Positions 23,100 to 32,324 of a stretch of DNA of 64,000 bases are shown here, piece after piece; positions within the stretch are counted from its first letter, which is position 1, and each line of letters begins with the position of its first letter. Below the pieces are notes generated by a model that saw only the letters and a list, made by a program, of their open reading frames with translations, did not search any database and was not told the DNA's origin. Both the position numbers and the translations under genes were made by a program. Location of the stretch: positions 310,001 through 374,000 of the forward strand of contig NZ_JBHSBH010000008.1 in the NCBI RefSeq assembly GCF_042650565.1, given 5' to 3'. The DNA comes from Nocardiopsis_B sediminis (GTDB lineage: Bacteria > Actinomycetota > Actinomycetes > Streptosporangiales > Streptosporangiaceae).

Positions 23100-24368
23100 A
23101 TGACGACCTCTTCTGGTTCGCAGGCGCAACCGGCCCGCGTCCTGGGCACCGCTGACGCGGTCGCGATCGGCGCCGGCGCCATGATCGGCGCCGGTGTCTT
23201 CGTCGTGTTCGGCCCCGCTGCGGGCGAGGCCGGAGCCTGGATGCCGGTCGCCGTGCTGATCGCCGCCGTGGTGGCCTACTGCAACGCCACGTCGTCGGCG
23301 CGGCTGGCGGCCCGCCACCCGCAGTCCGGGGGCACCTACGTCTACGGCCGCGAGCGCCTGGGCGACCTGTGGGGCTACATCGCCGGATGGGCGTTCGTGG
23401 TCGGCAAGACCGCCTCGTGTGCCGCCATGGCGCTGACCTTCGGCGCCTACGTGCTCCCCGGCTGGGAGCGGCCCCTCGCCGTGGCCGCCGTTGTGGCGCT
23501 CACGGCCGTGAACCACCGCGGCGTGCGCATGTCGGCGTGGCTGTCCCGGATCCTGCTCGCGTGCGTCCTCGCCGTCCTGGCCGCGGTGGTGGCGGTGTCG
23601 CTGGGCGGCGGCGAGGCCGACCCGGCCGAAGTGGCGGTCTCCTCGCACTGGCCCGGGTTCTTCGGCCTGCTCGGCGCCGCAGGCATGCTCTTCTTCGCCT
23701 TCGCCGGCTACGCCCGCATCGCCACGCTCGGCGGCGAGGTCCGCGATCCCCGCACCACCATCCCGCGCGCCATCGCCATCACCCTCGCCGGGGTCTTCGC
23801 CGTGTACTTCCTGGTGGGGGTGGCGGTGCTGACGGTGCTGGGCCGCCGCACCCTGTCCCACAGCAGCGCGCCCCTCATCGACGCCGTGGTCGCCACCGGC
23901 TGGCCGCAGCTGGTCCCGGCCGTTGCGGCGGGGGCGGCCCTGGCCAGCCTGGGCGCGCTGCTCTCCCTGACCCTCGGGGTCTCGCGGACGGTTTCGGCGA
24001 TGTCGGCCGACGGGCACCTCCCGCGCTACCTGGCGGGCATCCACGAGCGCACCGGGGTCCCCCAGCGCGCTGAGACCGCCGTCGCGGTCGTGGTGTGCGT
24101 GCTGGTCCTCGTCGCCGACCTGCGCGGCGCCATCGGCTTCTCCGCCTTCGGGGTGCTGGCCTACTACGCCATCACCAACGCCTCCGCACTGCGCCTGGGC
24201 CCCGAGGAGGACCGCCCCCCGCTGCTGGTGCCCGTGGTCGGGCTGGCGGGCTGCGTGGTGCTGGCGCTGAGCCTGCCGCTGCCCTCGGTGGTCTCCGGGG
24301 CCGCGGTCATCGCCATCGGGGCCGGTGTCTGGCTGGCGCGCCGTGCCGCGGCGCTGCGCCGCGGCTGA
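23100..24368 (+). CDS. APC-superfamily amino acid permease
   Basis: 422 aa, ATG 23100, about twelve TM helices. TM1 carries GAGAMIGAGVFVVFGPAAGEAG, the unwound G(A)GIGxG-type segment of APC carriers. Also SGGTYVYGRERLGDLWGYIAGW in TM3 and FFAFAGYARIATLGGEVRDP in TM6. These are cation- or antiport-coupled carriers of amino acids or polyamines; the substrate is not assignable. It ends in a hairpin shared with the convergent Nudix gene. Confidence 0.92.
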   Translation: MTTSSGSQAQPARVLGTADAVAIGAGAMIGAGVFVVFGPAAGEAGAWMPVAVLIAAVVAYCNATSSARLAARHPQSGGTYVYGRERLGDLWGYIAGWAFVVGKTASCAAMALTFGAYVLPGWERPLAVAAVVALTAVNHRGVRMSAWLSRILLACVLAVLAAVVAVSLGGGEADPAEVAVSSHWPGFFGLLGAAGMLFFAFAGYARIATLGGEVRDPRTTIPRAIAITLAGVFAVYFLVGVAVLTVLGRRTLSHSSAPLIDAVVATGWPQLVPAVAAGAALASLGALLSLTLGVSRTVSAMSADGHLPRYLAGIHERTGVPQRAETAVAVVVCVLVLVADLRGAIGFSAFGVLAYYAITNASALRLGPEEDRPPLLVPVVGLAGCVVLALSLPLPSVVSGAAVIAIGAGVWLARRAAALRRG

Positions 24369-24399
24369 CCCCGTACCCGGCGGCGCGGCGGGCACGGGG
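24369..24399. terminator. Hairpin between APC permease and Nudix genes
   Basis: CCCCGT (24369-24374) pairs with ACGGGG (24394-24399), with further CCCG/CGGG pairing inside. It lies between two convergent genes. Confidence 0.55.
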
Positions 24400-24413
24400 C
24401 CGGGCTCTTATGC

Positions 24414-25289
24414 CTAGGCCGGGGTCCCGGACCCCAGGGCGTCCAGCGCCCGCCGGGCGGTCAGCGACAGGCGGATGCCCGGCAGCTCCTCAGAGGTGAA
24501 CCAGGCGCAGTCGGCCGTGGACCCCGCCGTCTCGGTCACCCGCAGTGGGCGCGGATGGGCGATGTGGGCGTGGAAGAAGACCCACACCGCGTAGATGTCG
24601 GCGGGTCTGCCCTCCGGACCCATCTGGCCGGGACGGGCGTGGTGGGCGATGCCGACCACCCCGCCCACACCGCCGTCCTGGCCGGTCTCCTCGAAGATCT
24701 CCCGGCGCAGCGCCGCTCGGGCGTCCTCGCCGTGGTCCACGCCGCCCCCGGGCAGGTGCCAGGTGCCCGCACCGGGGAACCCCTCGGCGATCCTGGCCAG
24801 CAGCAGCCGGCCCGCCGGGTCGGTGACCACCCCGTAGGACGCGAACCGCCGCAGCGACGGTGCGGCCCGCTCCGGCTCCTCGGCGAGCAGCTCGGCGGGC
24901 CCGGGGCGGCAGGGCAGGCCCGCGGCGCCCGGCGCCCGCGGAGCAGGGCCGGGCGTGCCCTCGGTGTAGAACACCCGGTCGATGTGCAGCTCCACCGGGC
25001 CCTCGCCGCCGGCCACGGTGGCGATGTCGGTGCGGACGTCCCAGGCGCTCACCTGCGCGTCGGCGGGCAGCCCGGCCGCGGCGCGGGCGGCCTCGTCCGG
25101 ATCGCCGCCGAACAGCACCCGGCGGCCCGCCAGCGCGCCGTCGGCGGGCACGAGGGGGGTACGGCCGTCGGGCGCGAGGCGCACCACGTGGGCCGTCACC
25201 CGGCGCCCGGTGCGGGGGGCGTCCTTCCCGCCGCCGTGCGGGGGTGTGGCCTGAGGGCCGTGTGCCGTGGGGTCGAAGTCCTGGTCCAT
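24414..25289 (-). CDS. Nudix hydrolase with N-terminal extension
   Basis: 291 aa from ATG 25289. The Nudix box is complete at ~181-204 (GGGVDHGED...REIFEETG), hydrolysing a nucleoside diphosphate linked to another group. The ~145-residue N-terminal region is Pro/Ala-rich with a short fold (VTAHVVRLAPDGRTPLVP). It is much longer than the minimal 150-aa Nudix domain. The substrate is unknown. Confidence 0.87.
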   Translation of the reverse strand: MDQDFDPTAHGPQATPPHGGGKDAPRTGRRVTAHVVRLAPDGRTPLVPADGALAGRRVLFGGDPDEAARAAAGLPADAQVSAWDVRTDIATVAGGEGPVELHIDRVFYTEGTPGPAPRAPGAAGLPCRPGPAELLAEEPERAAPSLRRFASYGVVTDPAGRLLLARIAEGFPGAGTWHLPGGGVDHGEDARAALRREIFEETGQDGGVGGVVGIAHHARPGQMGPEGRPADIYAVWVFFHAHIAHPRPLRVTETAGSTADCAWFTSEELPGIRLSLTARRALDALGSGTPA

Positions 25290-25728
25290 GGACCCAGTCT
25301 CCCGCCGCGCGCGGCGTTCCCGACCACCGGGGCGACGCGTACCAGGGCACAACGGGGAGAAGGGGGCACAGGTGGGGCAGGCCGTGGGGGATGCGTGAAC
25401 GCTCGGGCACTGCCGGCCGCCGGGGCGCGGGGGCGGTCACCGGGAAGGCCTGTGGGCGGGGGCCAGGGCCCGCGGCCGGTCGCCGCCGATGGGGTCGGCG
25501 CCGAGCGCGAGGGGGTCCGGGGACCGTGCGGCCGTGGAGCGCGGGGCGCGCCCGCGGTGGCGCGGGGCGCGCCGCCTCCGGTTGGGGTGCGGTGCCCGGG
25601 GCCGTCGTTCCGGGTGGGTGACGGCCGGGTCCGCACGTGCCCGCGGTAGCGGGCCGTCCTCGCACCGGGCCGGAGGCAGGGGCGCCGGGTGGGGCAACGA
25701 GGATCCGCCGGATGGGGCTGCGGCGGGG
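25290..25728. other. Intergenic region, nothing recognised
   Basis: About 440 bp of very GC-rich DNA upstream of the Nudix gene and downstream of the HAD gene. Open frames are long on several strands because of composition, but none has a ribosome site plus family similarity. Confidence 0.5.
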
Positions 25729-26463
25729 TCAGAGTATCCCGGAGGTGGCGGGGACGCCGGCCAGGCGCAGCAGCTGCTCCAGCCCGGTGATGGTGGGGAG
25801 TTCGGTCTGGCCGGCGTTGACGCCGTGCCGGTCGATCAGGATGGGGCGCAGCCCGCCGGCGAGGGCCCCCAGCGCGTCGGCCCGCAGCTGGTCGCCCACG
25901 TGCCAGGCGTGCTGGGGGGCCACGCCCAGGCGCTGGCAGGCGATGTGGAAGATCCGGGCGTCGGGCTTGCCGGCGCCCGCGCTGTCGGCGCACACCACCA
26001 CCGGGAAGTGCTGGATGATGTCGAGCGTGGCCAGCTTCTCGTGCTGGAGCGCCTCGATGCCGTTGGTGATGACCCCCAACCGGATCCCGGCCGTCGCGAT
26101 CGCGTTGAGCGCGGGGACGACGTCGTCGAACGTCCGCCAGGCGCTGCGGTGCGCGGCCAGGTAGCGCTGGTAGAGGTCGTCGCAGTGCTCGTCGGCGACC
26201 GTGGAGTGCCCCGCCTGGGTGGCCAGGGCCCGCACGCGCTCGCGGCGCTGCTCGGTCAGGGTCAGGCGCCCGGCGATGTAGGCGCCGAAGGAGAGGTCGG
26301 TCTGCACGTCCCAGAGGCGGCGGGCCGCCGGGAAGTCGGGGTGGCCCAGCAGGTCCATGAGCGCGTGCAGCCCGGCGGTGCTCGCCGCCTGGTCGTCCAG
26401 GAGGGTGTCGTCGAGGTCGAAGAAGATCGCCGCGGGCGCGGCGGAGATATCCGGCATGGTCAT
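25729..26463 (-). CDS. HAD-superfamily hydrolase
   Basis: 244 aa. ATG 26463 is favoured by GGGAG nine bases upstream over longer alternatives. Motif I is IFFDLDDTLLDD (nucleophile and acid/base Asp pair). Motif II is GVITNG. The Lys plus DA of motif III/IV lies in GAGKPDARIFHIA and WHVGDQLRADALGALAGG. The helical cap places it in subfamily IA with phosphoglycolate- and haloacid-like phosphatases. Single gene. Confidence 0.92.
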   Translation of the reverse strand: MTMPDISAAPAAIFFDLDDTLLDDQAASTAGLHALMDLLGHPDFPAARRLWDVQTDLSFGAYIAGRLTLTEQRRERVRALATQAGHSTVADEHCDDLYQRYLAAHRSAWRTFDDVVPALNAIATAGIRLGVITNGIEALQHEKLATLDIIQHFPVVVCADSAGAGKPDARIFHIACQRLGVAPQHAWHVGDQLRADALGALAGGLRPILIDRHGVNAGQTELPTITGLEQLLRLAGVPATSGIL

Positions 26464-26614
26464 TTTTCCAACTCCCGTCAACAGGGCAAACAGCGACACG
26501 GTACCGGGCGAACAGCGGAAATGCGGCATCGGGGGCCATCCGCCGCGCCGTCGGCGGCCCTGTGCGGGCCGACGCGACCGAGTCGTCCAGGTTTACGCTA
26601 TGCCCTGCGGGGAA

Positions 26615-26660
26615 GGAAAAACCGCCGCGCCGCGCCGGTCGGCGCGGAGCAGCGGTCTGT
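26615..26660 (-). terminator. Rho-independent terminator of the MoxR-DUF58-VWA operon
   Basis: On the minus strand a GC stem (CCGCGCCG 26647-26640 with 26637-26630, extended by outer CCGC/GCGG pairs) is followed by GCGGTTTTTCC. It lies ~30 bp after the VWA stop codon and is the most canonical terminator seen in the window. Confidence 0.85.
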
Positions 26661-26688
26661 AGAAGCCTACAAACCTGGCCGGAACAGG

Positions 26689-27636
26689 TCAGGGCAGCCG
26701 CTGGAACCAGGCCAGCGAGGTCACGGCGGTGGCCGTGCCCAGCACCAGGGCCGCCAGCACGAACCAGTGGACGATCTCCTGGTCGACGGTCTCGCTGCCC
26801 AGCGAGGAGCCGATGTCGGCGTAGACGTCGCTCAGCTCGCCCTCGGACTCCGCCTCGTAGAAGTGCCCGCCGGTGCCGTCGGCCAGCCGCTCCAGCGCCT
26901 CCTTGTCGATGTCGGCCTCGACCGGCTCGCCGTTGATCTCGATGATCGCCGCACCGGTGCCGAAGGCGATCGTCGACACCGGGACCTCGGTGTCGCCCGC
27001 CTCGCGGCTGGCCGCCGTGATGGGCCGCCCGCTGGTGTTCTCCCCGTCCGACAGCAGCACCACCGCCGAGGGCGGCGGGTTCTCGCCCGCCTCCTCGTCG
27101 AAGGAGGTGATCGACTGGAGCGAGGTGAACACGCCCTCGCCGATCGCCGTGCCCGGCGACATCTGGAGGTTCTCGATGGAGTCGACCACGGCGCGGTGGT
27201 CCTGGGTGGGGGAGGACACCACGCTCGCCGCCGAGGAGAATGCGACCAGCCCCACATTGAACCGGTCGGGAAGGGACTCCACGAACCCCTGCGCCGACTC
27301 CTTGGCGGCGCTCAGCCGGTCGGGCGCCACATCGGTGGCGGCCATCGACGGCGACACGTCCATGGCGATGATGATCGTGGCGCGCTCACGCGGCACCTCC
27401 ACCGGCATCGCCGGCCGCGCCATGGCGGCGATCAGCACCACCAGCATCAGGCAGAACAGCGAGGCGGGCACGTGGCGGCGCCACTCGGGCCGGCGCGGCG
27501 CCACATGGTCCAGCAGCGCCAGATTGGTGAACCGCAGCGTGTAGTCCTTGCGGCGGTATTGCAGCAGGACGTAGGCGGCGACGAGGGCGGCGAAGGGCAG
27601 CAGCAGCCACAGCCAGCCAAGGGACAGGAAGCTCAC
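26689..27636 (-). CDS. BatA-like VWA-domain membrane protein
   Basis: 315 aa from GTG 27636 with AAAGGA upstream. TM helices at both ends (LSLGWLWLLLPFAALVAAYVL; VHWFVLAALVLGTATAVTSL) flank a von Willebrand A domain with the MIDAS motif DVSPSMAATD (DxSxS), and LLSDGENTSG. BatA proteins pair with MoxR ATPases and DUF58 proteins, probably in assembly or metal-dependent maturation of partners at the membrane. Third gene of a minus-strand operon. Confidence 0.9.
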   Translation of the reverse strand: MSFLSLGWLWLLLPFAALVAAYVLLQYRRKDYTLRFTNLALLDHVAPRRPEWRRHVPASLFCLMLVVLIAAMARPAMPVEVPRERATIIIAMDVSPSMAATDVAPDRLSAAKESAQGFVESLPDRFNVGLVAFSSAASVVSSPTQDHRAVVDSIENLQMSPGTAIGEGVFTSLQSITSFDEEAGENPPPSAVVLLSDGENTSGRPITAASREAGDTEVPVSTIAFGTGAAIIEINGEPVEADIDKEALERLADGTGGHFYEAESEGELSDVYADIGSSLGSETVDQEIVHWFVLAALVLGTATAVTSLAWFQRLP

Positions 27637-27712
27637 CCGTGGTCCTTTCCGCGTGGGTCGTGCAGGGGGCTGTGGGTCGGTGGGGTGCCCGCGCCGGGGC
27701 GGGCGTGGCGGG

Positions 27713-28687
27713 TCAGCGCGGGACCGCCGGTGTGTGCCGGGCGAGCCGGTGGGCCGTGCGCCGCTGCTCGACCACGAACCGGGCCATGTCCACGATCCAG
27801 TCCCGGTCGGTGCGCAGTACGAGGTGCGGGACACCGCACCGGCGCAGCCCCGCCTGGACGGCGGATCGCTGCGCCAGGGCGGCCTGCCGGTAGTCGTTGC
27901 GCACCCGGGGCGTGAGCGCGACCTCGCGCACCCGCCCGGACTCCGGGTCCTGCATCGTGACCAATCCTATGTCGGGGAGATCGAGCTCACGGGGGTCGAT
28001 GACCTCGATCGCGATCACCTGGTGGCGGGTCGTGAGGCTGCGCAGGGGCCGCTCCCACGGCGCCGGCTCGGCGGCCGACGCGCCCGGCGGCGTGTCCAGG
28101 AAGTCGGAGATCACCACCCGCAGGCCCCGCCGCGCGCGGGTACGCGCCAGGTCGTCCAGGGCGTCGGCGAGCGTGGCCCCCTCGCCGCCGCCGGGATCGG
28201 TGCGCGGCGCCGCCGCCACCGTGGCCAGCAGCGACAGCAGCGCCGCCTTGCCCGAGCGCGCCGGCCACCTGCGGATACGGCCCCGGTGCAGGAAGTGCGC
28301 GCCGAAGCGGTCGCCGACCCGCTGGGTGAGGACGTTCACGGCCGCCAGCGCGCCGATGGCGATGTCGCGCTTCTCCTGCCGGCCGGTGCCGAAGTCCATG
28401 CTCGCCGACAGGTCCAGCAGGGTCCAGCTCTCCAGCTCGCGGTCGGCCACCAGGTCGCGCACGTGCGGGTGGGTGGTGCGCGCGGTCACCGCCCAGTCCA
28501 TCAGCCGGACGTCGTCCTCGCCGGCCTGGTAGAGCCGGGCCTCGGCGGGCTCGCTGCCCGGGCCCAGGCGCAGGCCCAGGTGCTCGCCGTGCAGCAGCCC
28601 CTCCAGGCGGCGCACCACGCGCAGGTCGAGGTGGTGCAGGGCGGAGTGCAGGCGCGGGTCGAGTCCGCGCGAGGCCGGCGTGCGCAT
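27713..28687 (-). CDS. DUF58 domain protein
   Basis: 324 aa, ATG 28687, six bases after the MoxR gene. The DUF58 core is DDVRLMDWAVTARTTHPHVRD followed by a VWA-like region with LLDLSASMDFGTG (a degenerate MIDAS DxSxS) and VVISDFLDTPPG. DUF58 proteins link the MoxR ATPase to VWA membrane proteins. It has no clear TM helices, unlike longer DUF58 relatives. Confidence 0.9.
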   Translation of the reverse strand: MRTPASRGLDPRLHSALHHLDLRVVRRLEGLLHGEHLGLRLGPGSEPAEARLYQAGEDDVRLMDWAVTARTTHPHVRDLVADRELESWTLLDLSASMDFGTGRQEKRDIAIGALAAVNVLTQRVGDRFGAHFLHRGRIRRWPARSGKAALLSLLATVAAAPRTDPGGGEGATLADALDDLARTRARRGLRVVISDFLDTPPGASAAEPAPWERPLRSLTTRHQVIAIEVIDPRELDLPDIGLVTMQDPESGRVREVALTPRVRNDYRQAALAQRSAVQAGLRRCGVPHLVLRTDRDWIVDMARFVVEQRRTAHRLARHTPAVPR

Positions 28688-28693
28688 CGCGGG

Positions 28694-29770
28694 CTACCTG
28701 GCGGCCATCGCGGTCTGCTCGCCGCTGGCGGGATCGTCCCAGATCACCCGGGGCGGAGGGACGGCGGCCAGGACCCGGTCGACGATCTGGGTGGTGGTGA
28801 CGCCGTCGGCCAGCGCGTCGAAGGACAGCACCAGCCGGTGGGCCATCACATCGCGCGCCAGCACGCGCACGTCCTCGGGCAGCACGTAGTCGCGACCCCG
28901 GATCAGCGCGAGCGCCCGCGATGCGGCCACCAGGCCCAGCGTCGCACGCGGGCTCGCCCCGACCTCCAGCACCCGGCGCAGCTCGGGCACGCCGTAGTTC
29001 TCGGGCTCGCGGGTGGCCATGACCAGCCGCACCACGTAGTCGGCGATGAGCTGGTGCACGTGCACGCGCTCGGCGTCGTGCTGGAGCTCGCGCAGCGTCA
29101 CCGGGTCGAGGATCTGGTGGGCCTCGGGCGGCGTGGCGCTCATCCGCCGCAGGATCTCCATCTCCTCGTGCGCGCGCGGGTGCGGCACCACGACCTTCAT
29201 CAGGAACCGGTCGCGCTGGGCCTCGGGCAGCGGGTAGACGCCCTCGGACTCCACCGGGTTCTGGGTGGCGATCACCACGAAGGGGTCGGGCAGCCGGTAG
29301 GTGGTGCCGCCCAGCGACACCTGCTTCTCGGCCATGACCTCCAGCAGCGAGGACTGGACCTTGGCCGGCGCCCGGTTGATCTCGTCGGCCAGGACGAAGT
29401 TGGCGAACACCGGGCCCAGCTCGACGTCGAACTGCTCGGTGGAGGGGTGGTAGATGCGCGTGCCCACGATGTCGGAGGGCACGAGGTCGGGTGTGAACTG
29501 CACCCGGGCGAACGACCCGCCGGTGACCTTGGCCAGGGTCGAGACGGCGAGGGTCTTGGCGATCCCCGGCACGCCCTCGAGCAGGCAGTGCCCGCGGGCG
29601 ATCAGCGCCACCATCGTGCGCTCGACCATCTGGTCCTGGCCCACGATGACGGTGGAGACCTCCTGCATGGCGGCGCGCAGGAGGCGCGTGGGCTCGCCCG
29701 CGCCACCGGGCGCGGCGGCCCGATGCTCGCGGCCGTCGTCGCCTCCGGGCGCGGAGTCGTTTTCCGGCAT
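28694..29770 (-). CDS. MoxR-family AAA+ ATPase
   Basis: 358 aa, ATG 29770. Walker A LLEGVPGIAKT (GxxGxxKT with P-G-I-A), Walker B FVLADEINRAPAK, sensor 1 IATQNPVESEGVYPLPEAQ and the Arg finger DRFLM. AAA+ chaperone that matures or assembles complexes. First gene of moxR-DUF58-VWA, facing the + strand anchored kinase-lobe protein. The operon lacks the BatB/BatD partners found in some bacteria. Confidence 0.94.
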   Translation of the reverse strand: MPENDSAPGGDDGREHRAAAPGGAGEPTRLLRAAMQEVSTVIVGQDQMVERTMVALIARGHCLLEGVPGIAKTLAVSTLAKVTGGSFARVQFTPDLVPSDIVGTRIYHPSTEQFDVELGPVFANFVLADEINRAPAKVQSSLLEVMAEKQVSLGGTTYRLPDPFVVIATQNPVESEGVYPLPEAQRDRFLMKVVVPHPRAHEEMEILRRMSATPPEAHQILDPVTLRELQHDAERVHVHQLIADYVVRLVMATREPENYGVPELRRVLEVGASPRATLGLVAASRALALIRGRDYVLPEDVRVLARDVMAHRLVLSFDALADGVTTTQIVDRVLAAVPPPRVIWDDPASGEQTAMAAR

Positions 29771-29923
29771 GAGTCCACCCTTTCACCGAACGGTGCCGCC
29801 CCCACGGTGCCGCCGCCGGGTACGTTGGTCACGCATCGGTGATGCTACCCGTTCGAACCGTATGCGACCGGTCAATGCGGGACCGATCGGTGGCCGTGGC
29901 ACAGGGGCAAGAGGAGGGCGAGA

Positions 29924-30682
29924 GTGCCGCTAGAGGACGCCGACCCACGTCAGCTCGGGGCCTTCAGGCTCGGCGACCGGGTCAGCACCACGCCCGAAGG
30001 TGTGGTGTACAGCGCGCGCGACTCCCGCGGGCGCCCCGTGAGCGTCGCGATGCTCAGCGCCGGCGCGGCGGCCGACCCCGCCGCGCGCGACCGGTTCATC
30101 GCGGCCGTGCACAAGGGCGTCGGCGTGTCGGGGTCGCCCAAGGTGCTGGCGTCCAACACCAGCGGCTCGACCGCCTCCTGGGTGGCCGTGAGCGGCGGCG
30201 GGGACCGGGCGGGCGCGTTCCTGGCGCCGGTGGGCGTCGGCGCCGCAGCCGCCACCGGAGGACCCTCCTATGCCCCCTACTGGGCCACGGGATCCCAGCC
30301 CCCCGCCACGGCCCGCTGGTCGTGGGCCGGCCGCGGGGGCGGTGCCGCGGGCTCGACCGAGACCGGCCCCACGTGGCGGGTGGTCGTGGCGCTGCTGCTG
30401 GTGCTGGCGTTGTTCATCGCGATCCTGATGATGCTGTTCATGTGGCTGTCGGGGCTGAACCAGCAGGCGAGCCCGCCGCCGGTGCCGCCGCCCAGCCCGT
30501 CGCCCTCGCCGTCCCCCTCGCCGGAGTCGGCGTCGCCCTCGCCTTCGCCGTCGGACGGCTCCAGCCCCACCAACGACCCGTCGTCCTCGCCCAGCATCGA
30601 GCCGTCCAGCGACATCCCCACCATCGAGCTCGACGAGGACGAGTACACCGACTTCCCGGCCGAGCCCAGCAACCAGGCCTGA
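29924..30682 (+). CDS. Membrane-anchored protein with Ser/Thr kinase N-lobe remnant
   Basis: 252 aa from GTG 29924 with GAGGAGGG upstream. Residues ~8-60 (LGAFRLGDRVSTTPEGVVYSARD) mirror the glycine-rich start of Hanks kinases, but no GxGxxG, VAIK lysine, HRD or DFG is present, so it is not a kinase. One TM helix (~148-172, VVVALLLVLALFIAILMMLFMW) is followed by a Pro/Ser repeat stalk and an acidic tail outside the membrane. It is divergent from moxR. Function unknown. Confidence 0.7.
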   Translation: MPLEDADPRQLGAFRLGDRVSTTPEGVVYSARDSRGRPVSVAMLSAGAAADPAARDRFIAAVHKGVGVSGSPKVLASNTSGSTASWVAVSGGGDRAGAFLAPVGVGAAAATGGPSYAPYWATGSQPPATARWSWAGRGGGAAGSTETGPTWRVVVALLLVLALFIAILMMLFMWLSGLNQQASPPPVPPPSPSPSPSPSPESASPSPSPSDGSSPTNDPSSSPSIEPSSDIPTIELDEDEYTDFPAEPSNQA

Positions 30683-31055
30683 TGCGCTCCCGGAGGGGGC
30701 GGCGGAAAACGGTGTGACGGCGGGGGCCCGCATCGCGATGCTGGGCCCATGAGCGATCCCCGGGACCCCATCGTCGCGGGCCACCACCCCGACCTTCACC
30801 AAGTAACGGGAGGATGCCCCGGTCTTCAGGCTGGGGAGGAATCCGGCTTCCCGCGTAGCGGGGCCAGAGGTGGGCCGGATCGCCCGGGCGATCCGGTGTC
30901 CACCCTGGCGGCGTGGAGGCCGACCTCGAACGTGTACACCGGCGCGGAGCCAGAAGACAGCCGCTCGGACGGTGCGTGGGCGCGTCCAGTCACGGAGGCG
31001 GCCGGGCAGCCGAAAGCCGGAGCATTCTCACTCATCGTGGTGCTAGCATCACCGC

Positions 31056-32285
31056 ATGTCGACGCCGGAGGGGACCGAGGACGCCGGGTATGCCCGGTGG
31101 ACGTTCCGGCTGCGCGTGTCTTCCACTGCCCGCACGGCCCTTCTCGCCGAGTGGGACCGGTGCCGGTGGACCTGGAATGAGTGCGTGGCCAAATCCCAGC
31201 AGGTCCATGCCTGGAACACCTACCGGCCCGACGGCGCGGACAAGCAGACGTGCGGCCCGGCCCAGCTCGACAGGATGCTCACCCAGGCCCGGAGAGTGGC
31301 GCCGTGGCTGCGTGAGGGTTCCTCGGTACCGCAGCAGCAGATCATCCGCGACTTCGGGAAGTCGAAGGCCAAGGCGCTCAAGGACATCCGGGAACGGTTG
31401 CCGATGCACCGCCGGGCGGGGATGCCCCGGTACAAGAAGAAGCGCGAGGCGTCGGCGAGCCTGAACTACACCCGGCGCGGGTTCCGCCTCATCGACGGCT
31501 ACCTGCACTTGGCGGGCGGGATCGTGCTGAGAGTGGTGTGGTCGCGCGACCTGCCCGCCGGCCCCTCCTCGGTGCGCGTCTACCAGGACGGCATCGGCCA
31601 CTGGTACGCGAGCTTCGTCGTCCCCGCTGAGATCCACCCGCTGCCCGCCACCGGCCGGGTGATCGGCATCGACTGGGGCGTGAGGGAGACCGCGACCACC
31701 ACCTCCGGCGCCCACGACCTCCCCCACGCCCGGCACGGCGCGAAGGCCCAGGCCAAGCTGTCCCGCTACGACCGGATGATGGCCCGCCGCAAGCCCGCGA
31801 AGGGGCGGGCCGTTTCGCGGGGCTACCGCAAGGCGAAGAAGCGGCGGGCCAGGACCTACGCGAAGATCGCCCGGCGGCGTCAGGACACGGCCCGCAAGTG
31901 GGCCAAGCGCGTGGTCCGAGACCACGACGCCCTTGCGGTGGAGGACTTCCGCCCGAAGTTCCTCGCCAGGACCACTATGGCCCGCAAGGCGGCCGATGCG
32001 GCGATCGGCGCCACCAAGCGGGCGCTGGTGGAGATGGGCCGCAAGCACGGCCGGGCCGTGTACCTGGTGCACCCGGCCCACACGACGATGGACTGCGGAC
32101 AGTGCGGAGCGAGAGCCAAGCACGCACTGCCGCTGTCGGAACGCACCTACACGTGCACCGCGTGCGGATCCGTGTCCCCCCGGGACAGGAACTCCGCCCG
32201 CGTGATGCTCCTCCGGGCTGGTCTCACCCCGGCTGGTGCCGAGGGCGTAAGACCTCCGGGAGCGCCGCTCCCGGAGGCGGCCTGA
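31056..32285 (+). CDS. tnpB: TnpB RNA-guided endonuclease
   Basis: 409 aa, ATG 31056. The RuvC acidic triad is intact: Asp206 (GIDWGV), Glu296 (AVEDFRPK), Asp377 (SPRDRNSARVM). A zinc finger CxxC..CxxC uses Cys347, 350, 367 and 370. The N-terminal WED-like region starts YARWTFRLR. TnpB cuts DNA matching a guide transcribed from the element's right end and flank, next to a TAM, and keeps the element in place. Length and residues are full for the family, so it may be active. Confidence 0.92.
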   Translation: MSTPEGTEDAGYARWTFRLRVSSTARTALLAEWDRCRWTWNECVAKSQQVHAWNTYRPDGADKQTCGPAQLDRMLTQARRVAPWLREGSSVPQQQIIRDFGKSKAKALKDIRERLPMHRRAGMPRYKKKREASASLNYTRRGFRLIDGYLHLAGGIVLRVVWSRDLPAGPSSVRVYQDGIGHWYASFVVPAEIHPLPATGRVIGIDWGVRETATTTSGAHDLPHARHGAKAQAKLSRYDRMMARRKPAKGRAVSRGYRKAKKRRARTYAKIARRRQDTARKWAKRVVRDHDALAVEDFRPKFLARTTMARKAADAAIGATKRALVEMGRKHGRAVYLVHPAHTTMDCGQCGARAKHALPLSERTYTCTACGSVSPRDRNSARVMLLRAGLTPAGAEGVRPPGAPLPEAA

Positions 32286-32324
32286 GCCAGGAATCCCCCT
32301 TGTTCATGAGGGGGAGGATTCAAC
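32253..32324 (+). ncRNA. Probable reRNA (omega RNA) 3' scaffold
   Basis: The tnpB 3' end and right end carry two strong hairpins and a GATTCAAC terminus. In characterised TnpB systems the guide RNA is processed from exactly this region, and the guide is the flank beyond the end. Here the guide would begin at 32325 with GGCCAGGTGATCAACACC. The 5' limit of the RNA cannot be set from sequence. Confidence 0.5.

Larger units (their letters stand above)
30800..32324 (+). mobile_element. IS200/IS605-type element with solo TnpB
   Basis: The left end follows TTCAC (30795-30799). The right end is ...GATTCAAC (boundary ambiguous by one C). The left end has a CCCC-GGTC-TTCAGG-CTGGGG-type subterminal hairpin. 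The right end has a perfect 12-nt inverted repeat (32253-32264 with 32266-32277) and a CCCCCT/AGGGGG hairpin (32295-32314). No terminal inverted repeats and no target duplication, as expected for this family. tnpA is absent, so it depends on a transposase in trans. Confidence 0.8.

Noticed and set aside
30800..32324. Complete IS605 with TnpA
   Set aside because: No HUH transposase gene is within the ends.
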